Assembly: GCA_024195265.1 (NCBI GenBank)
Contig: JAJLRJ010000010.1
Location: 22,348,784 to 22,412,783, forward strand
Origin: Dendrophyllia cribrosa
Taxonomy: Eukaryota; Cnidaria; Anthozoa; Scleractinia; Dendrophylliidae
DNA: 64,000 nucleotides
Reading direction: 5' to 3'
Every line of letters starts with the position of its first letter. The stretch's first letter is position 1. The notes beneath the pieces are model-generated. The model did not search any database, had not been told where the DNA came from, and saw only the letters and a program-made list of their open reading frames with translations. Made by a program: the position numbers and the translations under genes. This document shows positions 41,401 to 51,582 of the stretch, in pieces.

Positions 41401-41800
41401 CTAGGTTTCCAATGTCAGTGTTGGACATTAAATATTCATGTAAAAAATGCAAAAATTCATTCTGCTGTTGTAAATTGTTTGGAGCATAAATATTACATAC
41501 AGATAAGTTGCCTGCTTCAGAAGCTATGTCCACTGAGACAATTCTCCCATTTTGGTCTTTGTTGAAGTTGTTAACCGTCTGACCATATAAGGGGTTAATT
41601 AAGATACAAACACCTCTGCTATGAATTGAGCCGTGTGAAAAGAAAATGTCACCTCCCCACTCACTCCTCCAAACTGTTTCATCACCTGGTTTTGAATAAA
41701 TTTCTTGCAGAAAGTAAAATAAACAATTCTGATCTTTCAAAAACCTGAAAATACTTCTTCTTTTAACCTGATTTCTTAACCCTCTGACATTTAATGACAT
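38463..41800 (-). pseudogene. LINE ORF2, N-terminal part: endonuclease and reverse transcriptase
   Basis: The open frame from ATG at 41800 encodes an apurinic-type endonuclease with visible motifs LNVRGL (3-8), E33 (LQE), D138 (GGDWN), SRIDFFL (197-203) and H225 (APDHKAV). A linker follows, then the reverse transcriptase with LDFRKAFD (597-604), RQGCPLSPYLF (656-666) and FADD (698-701). It nicks target DNA and copies LINE RNA at the nick. The frame is intact to the insertion at 38462, beyond which transposon sequence adds 12 wrong residues and a stop at 38426. The missing end is at 32449-32815. It sits 331 bp after ORF1, as in L1-like elements. Confidence 0.93.
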
Positions 41801-42131
41801 GACACTTAAATCACCCTGGTAGGCTATAGTGGCAAATATAGAGCTTAAAGCTAGGAAAAATGCAGCGAGAAATGGTACTCATTTGGTTTGATTGAATAAA
41901 AATTGAATTTTCCCCAGTGGATACAAAAAAACACACACATAAATACAAAAACATGGTACATATACTATGTGGTCGCAGCATTTTTAGCGCTATGGTACTG
42001 ATTCGATGAGTTAGTATTGATCCATGCTCCCTGAAAAACGAAGTTTCCTAGACAAAAAAAACTATTCTATGGCGATATATAAGTAGGTCAAAGCTGCAAA
42101 ATAAGGTCGAAGATAAAACTGATCTCTATTA
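41801..42131. other. LINE inter-ORF spacer
   Basis: Between ORF1 stop and ORF2 start. The ORF2 frame stays open for a while upstream of 41800 without an ATG. No other feature seen. Confidence 0.5.
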
Positions 42132-43043
42132 TTACAAAACTAGGGTGCCATTTACATACAGTTTATCTGGCTCCGATGCGCTAAAGTAGGCCCTGCTTCC
42201 TTGCTTCTTAGCAGCTTTTAATTTTGGTAGCATTAAACGTCGTCTGTCGATGAGCTCCTTTGGCAGGTCCTCGTAGATTACGAAATTTGTTCCTTTCAGT
42301 TCCTTCGCCTTTTTACGCACCAGTTCACGATCAGTAAATCGAAGAAATCTGGCCAAGATCGGACGCGGATTATTGCTGATCTTTCTCCCATTTCTGTGCA
42401 CTCTTTGAAACTCGATTTCCCTCGCGTCCTCAATGTGTAATTTTTCCTCCAGAAACTTCCACAGAACCTCACGTGTGTCTTCCGCTCCTTCGCCATCGAC
42501 GTCCTCATTTAACTCCACAGGGATGTTCACAAATTTGAGGTTTTCTCTTCTACTGTAGGCTTCTAAATACAACAATTTTTGGTTTAATAAACTAGTCTCA
42601 AGCTTGTATTGTGTTTTTAAATTATTTATATCCTCGTCCGCCTGTTCAACGGAGCCGTTCAAAAATTCTACACTCCTCTCTAGCTTGTGAGTGAGTTTGT
42701 CGGTCTCATCGTGTTTCGCTTTAAGTTGTGTGATCTCACCATGTAGAGTACTCACATTGCTCTCCAGTTTGGAAACCGTTGCATTTACTTCTTGTAGTTT
42801 CACTTCGATCCTATCTAGCTTTTCAAGTTTCTTTTCTAGCGCCCCAAGTCGGGAGAGAACTTGGTCTAATCGCTCGTTTATCTGTTCCGCCATGTTCAAC
42901 GTAGCTAACGCCTCCTCCTCGTCTCCTTCGATAGATTCGTTTCTTGGCTTTTTTTCGTCTGGAGAAGGGCTGCTTTCCTCACTGAATTCGCCGCTACTTT
43001 GTCTTCTCTCCTTTCGTTTGGAACTTTTATGTTTGCTGGCCAT
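42132..43043 (-). CDS. LINE ORF1 protein (L1 ORF1p-like)
   Basis: 303 residues from ATG at 43043 (MASKHKSSKRKERRQ); the frame is open further upstream but only from a GTG. Domain order: a basic, serine-rich head (1-40), a long heptad coiled coil (about 55-155, leucine/valine-rich with LEKKLEKLDRIEVKLQEV), then an RRM-like region (about 160-240, beginning near RRENLKFVNIP) and a C-terminal domain. This is the architecture of L1 ORF1p, an RNA-binding trimer that packages LINE RNA. No zinc knuckle. The 5' UTR is only about 76 bp. Confidence 0.88.
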   Translation of the reverse strand: MASKHKSSKRKERRQSSGEFSEESSPSPDEKKPRNESIEGDEEEALATLNMAEQINERLDQVLSRLGALEKKLEKLDRIEVKLQEVNATVSKLESNVSTLHGEITQLKAKHDETDKLTHKLERSVEFLNGSVEQADEDINNLKTQYKLETSLLNQKLLYLEAYSRRENLKFVNIPVELNEDVDGEGAEDTREVLWKFLEEKLHIEDAREIEFQRVHRNGRKISNNPRPILARFLRFTDRELVRKKAKELKGTNFVIYEDLPKELIDRRRLMLPKLKAAKKQGSRAYFSASEPDKLYVNGTLVL

Positions 43044-43125
43044 ATAAAGTGAAAGCAACTCGAATTTCGAAGGGAGCTCCACAAAACGTGGCTACACGCT
43101 AGCCATGCGCATGCCCTTCAGTTAT

Positions 43126-44614
43126 ACTGATCGGTTTGAAGCAAAATTATGCTTTATCAGTTGAAACGTTTTTTTTTAATTCCGCTGACCAGCGCATAAG
43201 CTTTCAAGCTCTGAAAAATTAAAACCGATCTGCGGACTTCGAACGGATTTTTCAAGACTTAGGAAACGCTACAGAACGGTAAATGATGTTTTTAAATTTG
43301 TGATGCTCCGCTGCCATTTAATAAAGTTCAAATAAATCAAATTTTGTTTCAATGAATTTAAAACATGTCTTAAAGTGACACCACTAGATGACGTAATGTT
43401 TAATTTCGTTTACCCATCAATTCTTTGACTTCAAGCTATGGGAAATTACAATGCGACCACACGAACCGAGGCCACCCTGACAAATTTTGAGATAAATTGA
43501 AATTAGCCAATCACAAGTCAAGATCTAGACAATGAAATAGTGCAAAATTATACTTGACCAGTTCAAATTCTGAACTGTGAGATGTGTTGAGAACCTTTGA
43601 TATCCATGAATTCTTCATTACCCAAATGATAACAATGAAGAATTGTCACGTTTGTAAAATTCAAGCTGGAAAATTTTATGACAACGTCTGGGTTGGCCAG
43701 AATCAAAGCCAGTAGTAAAGAAAGTTTGAACAATCCACGTGACGGCCGCTCATTTCAAGCAAAACGGGCGCCGCGAGCGATTCGCAGTTTCCGTGATTAC
43801 TAAACAGAGCTGAAAACAAAGATTGTTTCCATTTTTCGAAGACGTTTTTATGTACATTCAAGCGGTAATTTCTAACTTCTAACTTTCTCTGCGGTTCCAT
43901 TTCAATTTGAGAGCGATTCTTCATACATCTGAGAGTTTTGATTTGTTATTTTCTTTACTCTAGCTCCCCTAGCACCTTGTGTCTCGAGAAAATCACAATT
44001 TATAGTTTAGGACTTCAAAGCTTCAACCCGGCCTGTACATGTATAGTAAGGAACAGAGAGACGACAAGGGGATTTTATATAAAGTAACGTGAACATTTTG
44101 TATAAAAAGTAAAATACCCGCTTTCAGTGTACGGTCGCTGGATAACAAAGGTCAACAAAGTATACACAACTAGATAAACGAGCTGATCCGACGGGCGGAT
44201 CCGTACGGATAGTTCGCAGTTGTTTCTCAGAAAATAGTGCTATTTTGTCCACGCGATTTTTGCCGTTGAGTTGAGTAATCGGGAGCAAACTGCAGTGAAT
44301 TATTCGTTTGAAGAAAGGAGGAAAAAACTTTCTTCTTTTGAGATCTAGAGTTCTATTTTTTGATTTTTTTCCTGTCAGCTGTGCGGCTGTGATGCATCTA
44401 ATTTATTCGCCGCCAACTTTGCCCGCTTTTGTCACGTATTTATACACGTCTCTTATTAGAAAACAATTTGCTTCTTTGTTGATTTTTTTTGTTTCAACAA
44501 TCAGAACTCGAAGAATTAATAAAAAGGCAATGATCATGTTTGCTTTCCAACACTCCTGAGAGACACACGATTTTCAGCTCACGAGCTCATGATTTCTCGC
44601 TGATAAGTGTCAAT
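43126..44614. repeat. Unit segment collinear with 1944-2970, with a 330-bp insertion
   Basis: Resumes the unit after the LINE. About 43933-44262 is absent from the sister copy at 2609 and contains GGCGGATCCGTACGGATAG; I could not find its ends. No gene. Confidence 0.5.
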
Positions 44615-44650
44615 ACGGAGCCCCATAAGGGACACACACACTTTTTATTT

Positions 44651-44850
44651 TAGTGCCACTATTAGTGCCACTTTTAGTGCCACTTTTAGTGCCACTTTTG
44701 GTGCTACTTTTGGTGCCACTTTTGGTGCCACTTTTGGTGCCACTTTTGGTGCCACTTTTGGTGCCACTTTTAGTGCCACTTTCAGTGCCACTTTTGGTGC
44801 CACTTTTAGTGCCACTTTTAGTGCCACTTTTAGTGCCACTTTTACTGCTA
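44651..44850. repeat. 12-bp minisatellite, about 16-17 copies
   Basis: Unit GTGCCACTTTTR, with R (A or G) changing in blocks. Because 12 is a multiple of three, all frames stay open and give repeats such as SATF or VPLL; these are not genes. Confidence 0.9.
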
Positions 44851-44979
44851 CTTTTATGCTTCTTTGGCTACCATTAATCGCGGGCTCACTGAGATGCGTT
44901 CACTCGTGGACTGCAAAACATGGCGTCGGTGTGAAGAGGTATGCGGCGCCCATTTCAGTTTGTTCGCGCAGAATAAAGC

Positions 44980-45365
44980 ATGAAGATCATCTCTATAGTC
45001 CTTTTGGCAGTTATTTGCACCACTTCAAAGGCCGTGCTTCCGAATTATTTGCCTGCAATCAGAGGTAATGGTCTTACACGTGATGAAGTGATAGAAAGCT
45101 ACTTTAACCTTGGACTCAGTGCTCAAGAAATTGTATTGTTTCTCGCAAGTGTCCATGGTATCTGTATCAGCGTAAGGCAGTTAAAAAGAATTCTGAGGAG
45201 ATTGGGGTGTAGAAGACGTCGGTCACAGAGCGACCTAGATGAAATAGTAGAGGCAGTGGAAGAGAAATTAAGGGGTAGTGGAAGTTTACTTGGGTACCGG
45301 GCCATGCACCAAAGACTGATAAATCATTATGGACTTACCACTACGAGAGAAGTTGTTCGTCAAGC
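44980..45365 (+). pseudogene. N-terminal fragment of an integrase-like gene
   Basis: From about 45055 the frame encodes a region I associate with the N-terminal part of animal rve-integrase proteins of transposon origin: LTRDEVIESYFNLGLS, an arginine-rich helix (LKRILRRLGCRRRRS) and GYRAMHQRLINHYGLTTTRE. After REVVRQA (about 45365) it changes into T-rich low-complexity sequence, so the DDE catalytic domain is missing. The first 25 residues are hydrophobic and look like a signal peptide, but are probably upstream or intronic sequence read by chance. Family recall is from memory and needs a search. Confidence 0.5.
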
Positions 45366-45522
45366 ATTTCATTTCATTTTTTTCATTTCATTTCGCCAGC
45401 TTTCTCAAATCTTTTTACGGTGGCTAATTTGCCTTATCGACTTAGTAGATAAAACCAAATTCCAGGCTATTGGACACTACTTTCTTTGCATTGATGCATG
45501 CTGTCATTAACCACCTTAAGGT

Positions 45523-47169
45523 TTAAGTTTTTCTCTTGTTTTCGTCGCATTCGCTTCTGAACTCTTTTTCTACATTTACTACAGCTTCTTCAATGAAGAG
45601 GAAGGCTGTTGTCATTTCCTGCTTACAAAAAAAATTGTGGCCTACCTTCTCATACTCAAAGTTGTCAATTATGTTCTGTGCTACTCCACGTGCACGCAAG
45701 AAGTTACAAACCTGCAGTTATATTTAATGTAAATCATTAAAGAATATATAAAATGTGTATATGTGTGTGTGTTAAGGGAGGAAAAATATTACTGGCCAAG
45801 CTTTAAGGACTTTCCAGAAATTTTCAAGATCAAATTGTAAATATGAGTACTTCATCTTTCCTATGGAGAACAGCATAAATATGCTAAATATGCATTTAAG
45901 TTTATCTGTTGTCAAAGCAACCTTGTCATAGGCATTTCAGGGTGTTCAGGGTGTTTGAGTTGGTACATGTATGTTTGAAGCTAAAACACAGACTTTCTCT
46001 CACTCATGTCAAAATTTTTAAAATGAAAACTAATAAGTAATGTAACATGTCCCAGTGTTCCAAATGAAGTAAGGGATACATGCTTCAATTCCTACTGTTA
46101 ACAGATTCCCCTGTTCCCACAGGGATTTGCAAAAACACATTTCACTTGACCTCCTATAATTTCTGCACCCCAGGCATTCAAAAAGAGACAATACCCACCC
46201 CTGGGGCACTTAATATCAACTTAAAATGGACTGGTTCTTTTTGCAAACGCTAGTACATGTAGCAACTTGATACTTGAACAATTTCCCACCCACGGGCCAC
46301 ATTTAGGGCCAACTTTACCTACAAGTGTTGCCCAGAGGGAAATGTGATGATAACAGAGGAATTAAATTGTGTAAGTTCTATGTACATGTACAAACCATGT
46401 GCTATTATTAACAAACTTGACTTGTAGAATGCGGACAATGACAACATTGCCCGCTATCATAACTTACAAATAATTTACAAACAAAGCACCAGAAAATGAA
46501 ATAAGAAAGGTTAATAAATATTTTTACAGTGTTGATCCTTTGTCTATAGGTGGTTTGCAATCAATCCCTAGAGACATAGAAAACAATAGTGAAACGAACA
46601 ACTGCTGGTGGACGAACAAAAGAAGCTAATGAGAGAACTATTGTTTATGTCCACCAGCATGGCGGCGATGACGTAACATGAAAACCACCTAAGATCTACT
46701 GCTGCTGCTTTCATTTATGATTCAATGTTGAGAAGCCAATCAATGATGCATGTGATTTCATATTACATGTATGACTAAGCCTTAGTAAGTTTATATAAAG
46801 CTTCAGCTTATGTTGTTGTTGAAAACTGGGCCCTTTCAGGATGTATCAACAACAATGGAATAGCAGTCTTTAAATATTCCATAAAACGATTCAACACAAA
46901 AGAAAAAAATTAACGTCACAATGGATAAAAGAAACGAGGTATTGTTGTATTTCATATCGCAATCGAGAAGCTACCGAAACCGAGCGATCAATCCATTTCA
47001 AAAACTTAAAAGGGCTTAACTATAGAACAACTATTCACTCTACCGTTCGTTAAAGTTCACCCTTGCATATTAGAGTTTACAATTTTAAGATTTCCTAGGA
47101 CATAATCAGTATTTTAATAACAAACAACAAGCATACCTCTTCAAGATCACCACCACCTACCGACGCCAT
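45523..47169 (-). CDS. Putative small spliced gene, 73 residues
   Basis: Exon 1 at 47169-47137 starts MASVGGGDLEE and ends at donor GTATGC. An acceptor CTGCAG at 45717-45712 joins in phase 0 to exon 2, 45711-45523, giving VCNFLRARGVAQNIIDNFE and a stop. The opening resembles the first helices of a SAM-like domain, weakly. Inside exon 2 the site AAG/GTAGGC (about 45640) could be another donor, so further exons may once have existed. Its stop lies 13 bp from the stop of the facing frame that starts at 44980. The intron of about 1.4 kb holds a GGCGGC fold-back element (46547-46691). Unproven without transcripts. Confidence 0.4.
46547..46691. mobile_element. GGCGGC fold-back MITE in an intron
   Basis: Begins TAGGTGGTTTGCAATC and ends GATGACGTAACATGAAAACC followed by ACCTAA; the inner arms share the CTGGTGGAC and GTCCACCAG motif. 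Related to 17250, 24261 and 56243. Confidence 0.6.
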
Positions 47170-47190
47170 GTTTTCGATCCCAAGCGCGTT

Positions 47191-47519
47191 ATCGAAGATT
47201 CTCGACACAGCGCGCAGTTCAGAATTTATATTTTGTGCTCAGCGGTACCAAACAACTGGTCAAGTATAATTATGCGCTGTTTGATTGTCTAGATCTTGAC
47301 TTGTGATTGGCTAATTTCAAAATTTGTCTCAAAATTTGTCTGGGTGGCCTTGGTTCGTGTGGTCGCACTGTAAAACCGATCTGCGGACTTCAAATGGATT
47401 TTCCAAGACATACAAAAACATAATTTTGAGGACCAAATAACATCTGAAATGCAATCCTTAATCAAAGCATATGGCATAATTCACTGATAAGGATTGATAA
47501 CCATCCGATGTTTTATTCT
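47191..47519. repeat. Unit segment collinear with 3093-3429
   Basis: Short repeat block between the 2.6-kb insertion and the LINE fragment. No gene. Confidence 0.5.
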
Positions 47520-48314
47520 GTCTGGTTTCAAAAAGGTGTTATAAAAGTTAAAGACTTAAAAGACGATTCGGACACGTTTTTAAGTTTAAAAGACTTCCAG
47601 AGTAAATACAATCTCAAAGTCTTCCCTTTAAAGTATCATGGAGTGATAACCTAACAGCTGTTCTAAATATGTTGATTGCGAAAGCTGCTCTACAAGGCTA
47701 CAAAAAACTTTATCTGGAAGCCGGCTAGCATGCTCGGCACTAATGTTCAAAAAATGTATCCCTTCAACCCGAAGTCAACAAAAATGGATGATGGACCTCA
47801 ATGACATTACAAGTGAAACACCCCAGTGGTCTAAGGCCTACCAGTTACATATAGCTGCCAAATACACGAAAAGCACACGGGTAAGAGAGATTCAGTTTAA
47901 ACTTTTACATAGAAGGATTTCAACTAATGACTTTCTGTACTAAAATCGGGCTAATAAATAACCCAAAATGCACTTTCTGTAGAAATGAAATAGAAAAACT
48001 TAGCGATCTCTTCTGGGCCTGTCCTAAGTTCTCCCTTTTCTGGAGCTCATTAATATCACGACTAACTTCCTTCAATGTTTTGCCTGCTCATTATATATTA
48101 CACATTGTCAGTAGCACTTGGTCTGACGCCGGACGCTTCTAAAAGTCAAAATCAAATTAACTTTAGCTGTCTTATAGCCAGGTGCTACATTTGGATCTGC
48201 AAAAAGGAAGAAATAGAAGGTTTCCTGAAACAACTAAAACATTTCTATGAAATTGAATCCAAAGGAAACCTTGATCTACCAAAAAGATGGGATCACCTGG
48301 TTAATGTTCTCTAA
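47520..48314 (+). pseudogene. Second copy of the LINE ORF2 3' fragment
   Basis: Collinear with 3430-4254. It has lost about 40 bp near 47655 (CTCACTGAAAGCTC region) and keeps a slightly longer frame through HRRISTNDFLY before a stop. The zf-RVT motif survives as CTFC, LFWAC. Frames shift again near 48075. Not a functional gene. Confidence 0.65.
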
Positions 48315-48654
48315 ATCTATAATTAAGCTTCAAACCTTATCTTTGCCTGCCAAAACTCAGCGCTCTTACCCCCGATATTGTGCAGCTTCCTTCAGAAAGA
48401 AATCTTATCCCCCGAATTTACAAGCTGCTTTTAACTTTTCCGAATTGACACTGTATTAGCTGACCTTACAACAATATTCTCTGTATTAGCTGACCTTACT
48501 ACAATATACACTGTATTAGCTGACCTTACTACAATATACACTGTATTAGCTGACCTTACTTCGTACGAAAAACAACATTTCTTATTCCTCCAAAAACAAA
48601 AGGTGTAACGTTAAATTTGCCGATGTTACAATATTTTGAGGCGACATTTTACTT

Positions 48655-48693
<39 letters not shown>

Positions 48694-49775
48694 CTTTTTT
48701 TTTTAAATCTTATTTATTGCGAATTTCTTAGATGACTAACGCCTTCCGAGCAGCTTTCCACCGAAACGATTTGTTGGCTGCTTCTGGCTTTTCCACTTTT
48801 TTCTGCCTTGTGGATACAGTTTTTTACTGATAAACTCTCTGATAGTCTTGAGTACAGAGTATGTCCATACTAGAGTTCTAATTTATTTGTTACGTGTCAA
48901 CATGTCTCATTAGTGTATAATTTAAATCAAAGTGCCCTCTAAGCTATCTCCTGTGACAGGCGTGGATACTCGCCACTATACTACAGAGGAATTCGACTGC
49001 TGGGAAGGATACAGTTACTAGATTAAAAGGGCGATTTTTAACAACTAAAATAACACTTTGTCTCCCCATTGACTTACCGATATAATTGTTCAATACATTA
49101 TGGTCTCGAGCATTCTTATTTCACCAAGAGTGGCTATTTTCAGCGTGTGCCAGAAAGTCGACTACAACTTTGAGCTTTGAAAACCATAAACAACAAGTTC
49201 TTAATTTTTTTTAATTGTTTTCTCTAAAATGTTGGCGTTCGTTGTTTCTCAACGTAATAATACTAAGCGTCGATTCTTCTCCTGGTGTGTCTGAAGTGGA
49301 CATCTTGGGATTAAATTGCAATTTTTAACTACTTACTTTACCATTTTGTATTATCATTGACTAACGGACCAATTTTTCCTTACATTATCAATGTATTATG
49401 GTCTCGAGTATTCTTATTTCACGTAAGTCTATGATATACGGTTCAACATTTAATTTGTTGATCAACAGATGTTGAGACTGCCGTTCAACAAATGTTGAAC
49501 AGTGTGTCATGCTATGTTGAATGTTGAAATAGGCCATTCCACATGTGGAACGTTGTTGAACGAAAATAGAGACAGGCTCTATTCCGTTGAACAAGTTGCA
49601 ATTTGTGCAACCGTGTATCGTTCCCTTTACACCAGAAATGTACTTGGTGCAAAAACTGGTATTCAACGGTTGGTAGTTTATTTCTATCCCAGGTGTGACA
49701 TCCTGGTATGTGGATTGGAAACACAAAATTCCCATTTCAACCAGCTGTCAAAATATTATGTATATATCCGAACAT
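48315..49775. repeat. Unit spacer: minisatellite, TA repeat, Asp half-gene, Val upstream module
   Basis: About 4 copies of the 30-bp minisatellite (48445-48560), an AT dinucleotide run of about 32 bp (48659-48690) that is much shorter at 4570, the Asp half-gene (48947-48991), an orphan module (49102) and the type-1 AAC module with GGTCTCGAG (49400) and CAGCTG (49742). No gene. Confidence 0.6.
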
Positions 49776-49782
49776 ACGACGC

Positions 49783-51497
49783 TCTACCATTTTTTGGTTA
49801 GAGTCACCAGGCGTTCCACGTTTTGCTAAGCGTCGCTCGAAGCTTTTCGCTGAGAGTTTTTGGCAATTTTTATATTGCTTTGGGTGGGCGGCCATTTTGG
49901 TCACCCATCCATTTCTTGTTCCGCGGCCAACTCGGCTTAACTTTTTAAGTTTTGCCTTTTTCGCCGTTGATGATGCCGGGAGATACAGCGTGCCCTAACA
50001 GCTTGGTCGCGTACTTCCCGGCTGTCGTGTTTAAGTCCGTCGGTGCTGCCCAGGTCCTGCCGAAGCTGCTCGACGCCGTTCCTGTCCCGCGCGAGGAGAT
50101 TCTGGTCGTACAGTTCCTGCGTAATGGTGCTGTGCGGATCACTTTCAAGTCGTCGCGGGCGTGTGATTCCGTTTGTGAGGCCGGCATTCGGTACGGAGAC
50201 CACCAGCTTCGCATCGCGTCGGTCGAGCCAAAGCACGTGTTGGTCTACCTCCGGGACTGTCCCATCGAGGTGCCCAACAAAGTCCTGTCCAAGGTTCTCG
50301 AGGGATTCGGCGCCGTTCATAAGATCACCGCGTCTGCCCACGACGGTTTCCCGGGTCTCCTTAATGGCACTCGGGTCGTTCGTATGTCGCTGTCCAAGGA
50401 CATCCCAGCAGTTCTTCGGGTCGGTGGCTTCCACTGTCGCGCTTGGTACCGGCGTCAGCCGGTACTTTGTCCCATCTGCCACAAGTCGGGTCATCGGCCT
50501 AAGCAGTGCCCTCTGAACGGCCTCTGCCGCCGCTGTAAGAAGCCTGGCCATATGGCGCGTGAGTGCCGGAGTGCTTGGGGCACCGCCGAGCGTTCGGCGG
50601 CCTCAGGTTCCTCTGGTTCTCGCGTGGCCCCTCCATCTTCGGCCCCTCCTTCAGCGTCGCCTGTTCCCATCATCACCGATGTTTCCGTGGACACAGCGCT
50701 TCTCCTCAGCGACCATCTGCTAGAGGAGGATGACATGGCCACGGAATATTGTCCGTCAGACCATGATTCTGAATTGGAGTGTGAGGAGGGCGAGTCTCGT
50801 CCCAATCTTCGTCGTTTGAACGTGTTGGGTCCATCGGGTGCGGCTACTGAAGTGGGGAATTCGTTCTCCTCTTTACCATCTCAGCCCCCCGCCAGCATCG
50901 GTGCCCAGTGTGAGTCGCGGTACGAGTTTCATCCCGATCATCGTGAGGAGTTTGGCTTTGTCTATCGGGGCCCTTCGGGATCTTCTACCATCCTTGTCGA
51001 TGCCCTCTCCGGTCGTAAGTCTCGTCTCGACGCAGGCCCTATGACCGCTGACATCATGGTCGATAATTTTTCCATCGAGGAACAGCGTCTGGCAGATTAT
51101 GGGGAGTCTTGGTTCAGGCCTGCTGTCTACCTGCCCCTCGTGAGTGCGTCGAGTCTCCCCGATGTCCCGTCCGTGGTTCCGTGGGAGTCTCCCCGTCCAC
51201 CTTAGTGTGTGTTTGTCGGTAGGCCAGAGGGGTCGCCTTTGTTGGTTGTACTCTGCGGTCTGCCCTTTGCGTTTGTTTTGTTCTGTTTTGTTCTGTTTTT
51301 GTGCCGGTTTTGTAATTTTTTGATAGGGTCGCATTGCACTTAGCGATCCTTAATGGGAGGCGGGGTTCAATTCCCTGGCGAAGTTGGCGTGGTGGTCCAC
51401 CCTTCCTTTGAGACTGTTTGTTGTGTTTGGTTGTCTTGTGCGATTAATGGGCGGGGGGCATTGCACTTCGCTCCCCGTACCGTCTCAAAAACAAAAA
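49783..51497 (+). mobile_element. Half-LINE: ORF1-only retrotransposon, 1.7 kb
   Basis: GC-rich insert between the tRNA upstream module and its tRNA. ACGACGC is duplicated on both sides (49776-49782, 51498-51504); the sister site reads ACGACTCATCG (5629). It ends in CAAAAACAAAAA, an A-rich tail. It holds one ORF with two zinc knuckles and no reverse transcriptase. Such ORF1-only elements (compare mammalian HAL1) need another LINE's ORF2 to move. The 3' UTR after 51205 contains GTTTTGTTCTG repeats. Confidence 0.85.
49970..51205 (+). CDS. ORF1/gag-like protein with two CCHC zinc knuckles
   Basis: 411 residues from ATG at 49970 (MMPGDTACPN). The N-terminal 160 residues form a mixed fold with KSVGAAQVLPKLL and KHVLVYLRDCPIEVP, as in ORF1 proteins of some LINE clades. 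Two C-x2-C-x4-H-x4-C knuckles follow at 167-180 and 186-199 (CPICHKSGHRPKQC, CRRCKKPGHMAREC), binding nucleic acid. The C-terminal half is acidic and proline/serine rich, with no domain I recognise. Codon use is strongly GC-ending, unlike the AT-rich surroundings, a sign of recent arrival or a different mutational history. The frame is intact. A host retro-gene is less likely given the A-rich tail and target duplication. Confidence 0.85.
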   Translation: MMPGDTACPNSLVAYFPAVVFKSVGAAQVLPKLLDAVPVPREEILVVQFLRNGAVRITFKSSRACDSVCEAGIRYGDHQLRIASVEPKHVLVYLRDCPIEVPNKVLSKVLEGFGAVHKITASAHDGFPGLLNGTRVVRMSLSKDIPAVLRVGGFHCRAWYRRQPVLCPICHKSGHRPKQCPLNGLCRRCKKPGHMARECRSAWGTAERSAASGSSGSRVAPPSSAPPSASPVPIITDVSVDTALLLSDHLLEEDDMATEYCPSDHDSELECEEGESRPNLRRLNVLGPSGAATEVGNSFSSLPSQPPASIGAQCESRYEFHPDHREEFGFVYRGPSGSSTILVDALSGRKSRLDAGPMTADIMVDNFSIEEQRLADYGESWFRPAVYLPLVSASSLPDVPSVVPWESPRPP

Positions 51498-51510
51498 ACG
51501 ACGCATCGTG

Positions 51511-51582
51511 GTTTCCGTAGTGTAGTGGTTATCACGTCCGCCTAACACGCGGAAGGTCGCCAGTTCAAGCCTGGCCGGAAAC
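51511..51582 (+). tRNA. tRNA-Val(AAC), type 1
   Basis: Complete and unmutated: GTTTCCG/CGGAAAC, TCCGC-CTAACAC-GCGGA, GCCAG-TTCAAGC-CTGGC. Only 13 bp separate it from the end of the half-LINE, so its usual upstream module is now 1.7 kb away; internal box A and box B are untouched. If the module matters, this copy should be expressed differently from 27472. Confidence 0.92.

Larger units (their letters stand above)
32201..43119 (-). mobile_element. Full-length L1/Tx1-like LINE, interrupted by a DNA transposon
   Basis: Reverse-strand non-LTR retrotransposon with ORF1, ORF2, a 3' UTR and a T-rich run (poly-A tail on its own strand, 32201-32223). Flanked by AGTTAT at 32195-32200 and 43120-43125. 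The intact target ACGAGTTATACTGATCGG is seen at about 61763-61781. Without the 5,644-bp transposon and its 3-bp duplication the LINE is about 5.27 kb and both ORFs are open, so it was probably able to move until the transposon landed in ORF2. Confidence 0.92.
44615..47190. other. 2.6-kb insertion carrying two convergent gene remnants
   Basis: Sister sequence at 2975-3092 has 118 bp here. The insert opens with TACGGAGCCCCATAAGGG, then a 12-bp minisatellite, an integrase-like ORF fragment (forward), a small spliced gene (reverse), and ends right after that gene's start at CAAGCGCGTT. No clear inverted repeats or target duplication. The layout, two genes pointing at each other, resembles that of the 5.6-kb transposon. 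Confidence 0.5.

Noticed and set aside
43044..43082. Longer N terminus of LINE ORF1
   Set aside because: The upstream part of the frame opens with GTG, and the ATG at 43043 starts the basic head typical of such proteins.
44980..45054. Signal peptide at the start of the integrase-like frame
   Set aside because: The hydrophobic start precedes the region that resembles integrases and fits read-through of upstream or intron sequence better than a secreted protein.
44607..45068. 153-codon frame with SATFGATF repeats
   Set aside because: It is the translation of the 12-bp minisatellite; equivalent frames are open on both strands.
49952..49969. Extended start of the half-LINE ORF upstream of 49970
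   Set aside because: The extra codons begin with TTG; the first ATG is at 49970.
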